A stretch of 6,339 nucleotides of DNA from JAVHYG01 sp040390025 (GTDB taxonomy: Bacteria > Pseudomonadota > Gammaproteobacteria > Diplorickettsiales > Diplorickettsiaceae), in contig JAZJZD010000010.1 of NCBI GenBank assembly GCA_040390025.1, positions 1-6,339 on the forward strand, in the 5' to 3' direction. Shown piece by piece: positions 6,201 through 6,339 of the stretch. The notes beneath the pieces are model-generated. The model was given only the letters and a program-made list of their open reading frames with translations. It did not search any database and was not told the DNA's origin. The position numbers were made by a program, and so were the translations under genes. Each line of letters opens with the position of its first letter. Within the stretch, counting starts at the first letter, position 1.

Positions 6201-6339
6201 TTCAGCGTCGGCGGGTTGTACTCTGCTCTCACTATATTCGTATCCAATACTTAAAATATTATTTAAAAATATACAAAATAATTATTGGTATCAAGATTTA
6301 GATATTATTTTGGATGAGCATCCTATGAATATTATCTAT
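286..6339 (+). CDS. giant multidomain toxin/effector-like protein: clan CE (Ulp1-like) protease, NB-ARC ATPase, β-rich tail (3' partial)
   Basis: One uninterrupted frame of 2018 codons runs to the window edge without a stop, so the protein is longer than shown. The start is fixed by an in-frame stop six bases upstream and an AAGGA ribosome site. Read in order, it has a Ulp1/SENP-like cysteine protease with complete catalytic residues (about 45-170), a nuclear-localisation-like PVKKKKLV (228-235), a helical region, an NB-ARC STAND ATPase (about 557-905), a helical region, a Gly/Ala-rich hydrophobic segment (about 1226-1317), and a β-rich tail with RTX-like strands and a tandem duplication (about 1473-1910). 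The N terminus (MPRSNVASNRLETATAIGDY) is polar and has no Sec signal peptide, so export, if any, would use another system such as Dot/Icm type IV or a type I route. Known family behaviour suggests removal of ubiquitin-like modifiers in a eukaryotic host, with the NB-ARC part as switch or scaffold. That is inference. I know no named gene with exactly this order, so no symbol is given. Confidence 0.93.
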   Translation, partial: MPRSNVASNRLETATAIGDYEYWLSQEDIADIACLEYQSFRQGNEEDSFRAFDIIGSPEQLRTQLQSFKVRADHLNKARLTLIVNLGQQHWVTLLITCDNKNYEGYYIDSRGGWLPENYQESLNNIDMDFFSLSGYFSQQTDDFNCGLWALENAETLTRMADESKSFQWLIFQLQRSRDSGYFSQRRQFLSNELSADSVRQQRPSQPLPVQEMDDRLPPVSKTNDEPPVKKKKLVTEEEELNEKLDLFVKFFMQNCAKRLADYSLIAKGEGVELTDDALKAELKTGFVGALWGTTIAQSLVGSVPSMVATVRNVSGRYFTPKKKAQKLTKAFSEIKNGDLSKFLAEAGIEVFQSYEQQFMQISDKAGYQTAIDKVAADAAGRALNCLYEILTPTTAISSKTIAFGIIFGKSETYFDPSFKKARVRFIGKHIQDAEGHSFSTASLFEKVGVIIKSKNGSPDTFYKKNISQSTLYGYRRPLSWEIDSAGGLKASEQSKYILDNPSDLIAYEYQLDPSSIQQKAAQILEKMSQGSNLVPFQVVPSPKDVLFNLRHPLKNFSGRSQALIDLHQLLGSASKAAVVTHKMAELSLDPADRPEQSLQEGIQAAVSGLGGIGKTQLALQYAKQHAADYDHNVLWIDSEKKIDIIESFKKLAIKLAIDLNDAYGIEKESDQLIEDVYDYFGTTKSLFIFDNVENAQEIEAILPKASSGNKPTVLITSRYSNWKNIATPLQLGVFSETEAAAFIKTELSIIGNAENAQIFELNSLLQSLPLALQQTVAYINSEKTLDSTFSIQNYIERFKAKQSSQELLNFDLSQYSNDPYSKTVLTTWEITLEKIKQEKVIGAKAIETLQIMAYLYPDNINNQVFNPLAKSESLSAAIYLLRAYSLINEGSEPHISTIHRLLQKVLRIKLESNRDEFEKTIRKIIYITSDFMRNKESMSHYFSFLLHMLQHTSIAQAFKLSVSRRAILSSLAYFEDKDLLDNLFDFAYTTLSRKNYLEFIGEALVAHRRQPFIISLCNLLNYLDQKINQGLISLEETKFILDFQFSFSIASKYSDLQMASDPIRREAQYRAIGFIVDFEKKHFSNDPTRICRRDRKRSINTLCSFADERLLERPISASKIKAHIKKVRLVANLANFGLLTKDTLTALIQGDFESVAINFALLSSSRVLGKISNNLLIKGGEQLALGAEKLLLQKELDYDGKVAASLFTDKEILLAGKQRFLGNAMKTAAPFVAKGTAIFFAYNFVKGLSSNQTDLLDNLSNGSIVALDLGEAGVEAAEYLGYLAGVSEFTGPIGEGLGFLIIGGMQLHHVEKELKAVEKWVHLSNRERFAEGIRAFFNFQPSEYLEAKANNHQLANKAIDFLKLHPDIQRYVFSAWLPATEEAKKNFVFLDHKRNLTVLSEEIPEEPRGAHIFCLAGTRSPSHSSAVPWIEKEFEALVDFALEGLLGLEERTSYLCINTIGVEYAANRTGNTTLIALQGNATVIGSHSDTIFMINNGNQDYRAGDADNLFILQGTHITGRLQGGVGANIVKFSDYQPSGGSVLLDSFGFLCGKNMTTNRENFFVNSLQPSNFIQPSDRFLIVEITVDTYAEKNVVKLCYIPITGIASNSLTIAPNSTVYLLQKNTTADDLIIYKVPMDQFESTYVQPPFEEFCIEGLQLSNITQLHGRKKKQDKLFLTETITVVDTYGGENEVKPDYIYITERSSKNLNVVLRPNTVVHFLPKNTTDNLVSYKIPVSQIGNAYVQLPFNDETSHRFYFESSVDDFEKLNVKNNIISFLLSYPDGYFNLTIQNTETWRPINNASFAKAFFIPNASYIFNKNLEIKLVSEKMLYTQWHGNGSVDEIIQAVAPMAHRIDKVMLVQTSQNETIAIGGRQQEILSTDGVMLNHLVGNADTVYVIQPPRNSTNPFPLNDISLYNLENNILATTTINTLDLRKVLEKARDQCSAQSILPAIEEDKDDLILTLYANYYFSASAGCTLLSLYSYPILKILFKNIQNNYWYQDLDIILDEHPMNIIY
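418..795 (+). other. domain: clan CE cysteine protease (C48/Ulp1-like), probable deubiquitinase or deSUMOylase
   Basis: About residues 45-170 of the large protein. The strand NLGQQHWVTLLI supplies the catalytic His90 with the Trp91 typical of this clan. GYYIDSRGG supplies Asp109. QTDDFNCGLWAL supplies the oxyanion Gln140, the nucleophile Cys146 and the following Gly147. The Gln-x5-Cys-Gly spacing is that of Ulp1/SENP enzymes. The His-Asp (19) and Asp-Cys (37) distances are compact and closer to bacterial effector deubiquitinases, such as the SidE N-terminal domain, than to SENPs. Family members cleave isopeptide bonds of ubiquitin, SUMO or NEDD8; some clan CE effectors (YopJ type) are acetyltransferases instead. 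The residues needed for catalysis are all present, so the domain looks active. The substrate cannot be read from sequence. Confidence 0.83.
967..990 (+). other. candidate nuclear localisation signal
   Basis: Residues 228-235 read PVKKKKLV, four consecutive lysines flanked by proline and hydrophobic residues. This is very close in form to the SV40 large-T type monopartite signal. It lies in a proline/glutamine-rich, probably flexible linker between the protease and the next helical region, where a targeting signal would be exposed. Lysine runs also arise from A-rich codon use in AT-rich genomes, so nuclear import is an inference. Confidence 0.4.
1141..1218 (+). other. moderately hydrophobic Gly/Ala/Val segment
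   Basis: Residues 286-311, beginning GFVGALWGTTIAQSLVG and ending SMVATV, carry no charged residues and could form a membrane-associating or buried helix. The segment is less hydrophobic than a standard transmembrane helix. It is followed by a basic TPKKK cluster at 320-324. It may equally be the core of an uncharacterised helical domain covering about residues 240-550, for which I recognise no family. Confidence 0.25.
1954..3000 (+). other. domain: NB-ARC (STAND/AP-ATPase) nucleotide switch
   Basis: Residues about 557-905. A leading FSGR motif (557-560) is typical just before NB-ARC cores. The P-loop is SGLGGIGKTQLALQYA, with Lys615 and Thr616. Walker B is SLFIFDN with Asp691. The sensor-like arginine is in LITSR (Arg719). 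The GLPLAL-type motif reads SLPLAL (768-773). The winged-helix part ends in ISTIHRLLQK with His900, the position of the MHD/IH-LLQ motif in NLRs and bacterial NB-ARC proteins. All elements needed for ATP binding and hydrolysis are present. Related proteins (APAF-1, plant NLRs, bacterial STANDs) switch between ADP and ATP states and oligomerise. Here the module sits between an effector-like N terminus and a long C-terminal region, the usual STAND layout of effector, switch and sensor. Confidence 0.88.
3001..3960 (+). other. long α-helical region after the NB-ARC module, unassigned
   Basis: Residues 906-1225 are rich in Leu, Phe, Lys and Glu with helix-like spacing and few glycines or prolines, as in VSRRAILSSLAYFEDK and ALVAHRRQPFIISLCNLLNY. 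In STAND proteins this position usually carries the TPR, WD40 or LRR sensor. I looked for the TPR pattern and do not see regular 34-residue spacing. A degenerate helical solenoid is possible. No catalytic motif is apparent. Confidence 0.35.
3961..4236 (+). other. Gly/Ala-rich hydrophobic segment, possible translocation or latrotoxin-C-terminal-like region
   Basis: Residues 1226-1317 contain a hydrophobic helix in APFVAKGTAIFFAYNF. This is followed by an acidic Gly/Ala-rich stretch (VALDLGEAGVEAAEYLGYL) and a second hydrophobic run around GPIGEGLGFLIIGG, then a charged helix (HHVEKELKAVEKW). Two hydrophobic helices around a loosely acidic, glycine-rich link resemble pore-forming or translocation segments of large toxins. 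They also resemble the C-terminal latrotoxin-type domain described in arthropod symbiont toxins. The resemblance is by recollection of pattern, not by alignment. Confidence 0.4.
4702..4899 (+). other. RTX-like degenerate β-strand repeats
   Basis: Residues 1473-1538 read as short β strands separated by Gly/Asn/Asp turns: NTTLIALQGNATVIG, then SDTIFMINNG, then GDADNLFILQG, then ITGRLQGGVGANIVKFSDY. The D-x-(L/I)-F-(I/M) strands and the GG-x-G-x-N turn resemble haemolysin-type repeats. The strict calcium nonapeptide GGxGxDxUx is not kept, because the aspartate is Asn in GGVGANIVK. A similar strand, GNADTVYVI, recurs at residues 1892-1900. This suggests a β-solenoid or β-roll, as in the tails of large secreted toxins, with weakened calcium sites. 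Confidence 0.45.
4987..5532 (+). repeat. in-frame tandem duplication of about 90 codons
   Basis: Unit A is 4987-5235 (residues 1568-1650) and unit B is 5257-5532 (residues 1658-1749). Matching landmarks are LQPSNFIQ/LQLSNITQ, VDTYAEKNVVK/VDTYGGENEVK, YIPIT/YIYIT, PNSTVYLLQKNTT/PNTVVHFLPKNTT, YKVP/YKIP and YVQPPF/YVQLPF. Hand alignment gives roughly 40% amino-acid identity with a few one- to two-codon gaps. Unit B has about six extra codons forming a lysine-rich insert (GRKKKQDK). Some DNA identity survives, for example the same 13 bases GTGGATACTTATG at 5044 and 5338. The units look like β-sandwich or β-solenoid modules and match no named domain I know. Confidence 0.85.
5545..6339 (+). other. 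C-terminal part of the large protein inside the window, unassigned
   Basis: Residues 1754-2018 continue as alternating short hydrophobic stretches and Asn/Thr/Ser turns, including the RTX-like GNADTVYVI at 1892-1900. They pass after about residue 1924 into a more helical, acidic stretch (LDLRKVLEKARDQ, EEDKDDLILTLY). The last residues (YSYPILKILFKN and onward) are hydrophobic and aromatic. I recognise no catalytic motif. A weak third version of the tandem module may lie near residues 1802-1830 (FIPNASYIFNKN beside PNSTVYLLQKN). The protein carries on beyond the window. Confidence 0.4.

Overview
The window is dominated by one very large gene on the + strand. It opens at position 286 and reads without a stop to the last base (at least 2018 codons), so its 3' end lies outside. 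The base composition is AT-rich. The protein combines a eukaryote-directed cysteine protease, a nuclear-localisation-like lysine cluster, an NLR/STAND-type NB-ARC ATPase and a large β-rich tail. This points to a host-associated intracellular bacterium. A Legionellales arthropod symbiont (Rickettsiella/Diplorickettsia/Berkiella-like) is my best guess; Wolbachia- or Rickettsia-type symbionts are alternatives. The assignment is inferred from domain content and composition, not from a marker gene.

Layout: Bases 1-84 are open in frame 1 and may be the 3' tail of an upstream gene, or only a chance reading frame. Bases 81-141 form a long imperfect hairpin that could end upstream transcription. Bases 142-285 are an AT-rich leader with a 16-bp A/T palindrome, a weak promoter candidate and a Shine-Dalgarno AAGGA.

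Protein order (residue = (position-286)/3+1): clan CE (Ulp1/SENP-like) protease at about residues 45-170, with His90, Asp109, Gln140 and Cys146 in place; proline/glutamine-rich linker carrying a PVKKKKLV cluster (228-235); uncharacterised helical region (about 240-550); complete NB-ARC module (about 557-905); long helical region without a clear repeat (about 906-1220); glycine/alanine-rich hydrophobic segment reminiscent of toxin translocation or latrotoxin-C-terminal-type regions (about 1226-1317); β-rich tail with RTX-like degenerate strands (about 1473-1537), a tandem duplication of about 90 residues (1568-1650 and 1658-1749), a second RTX-like patch near 1892, and an unrecognised end.

Working model (inference): a giant modular effector or toxin. 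The tail and hydrophobic segment would serve delivery or membrane passage, the NB-ARC module would be a nucleotide-controlled switch or oligomerisation unit, and the N-terminal protease would act on ubiquitin-like modifiers in the host cell, perhaps in the nucleus. The architecture recalls the large toxins of arthropod reproductive parasites, but no CifA-like partner gene is visible in the short upstream stretch.
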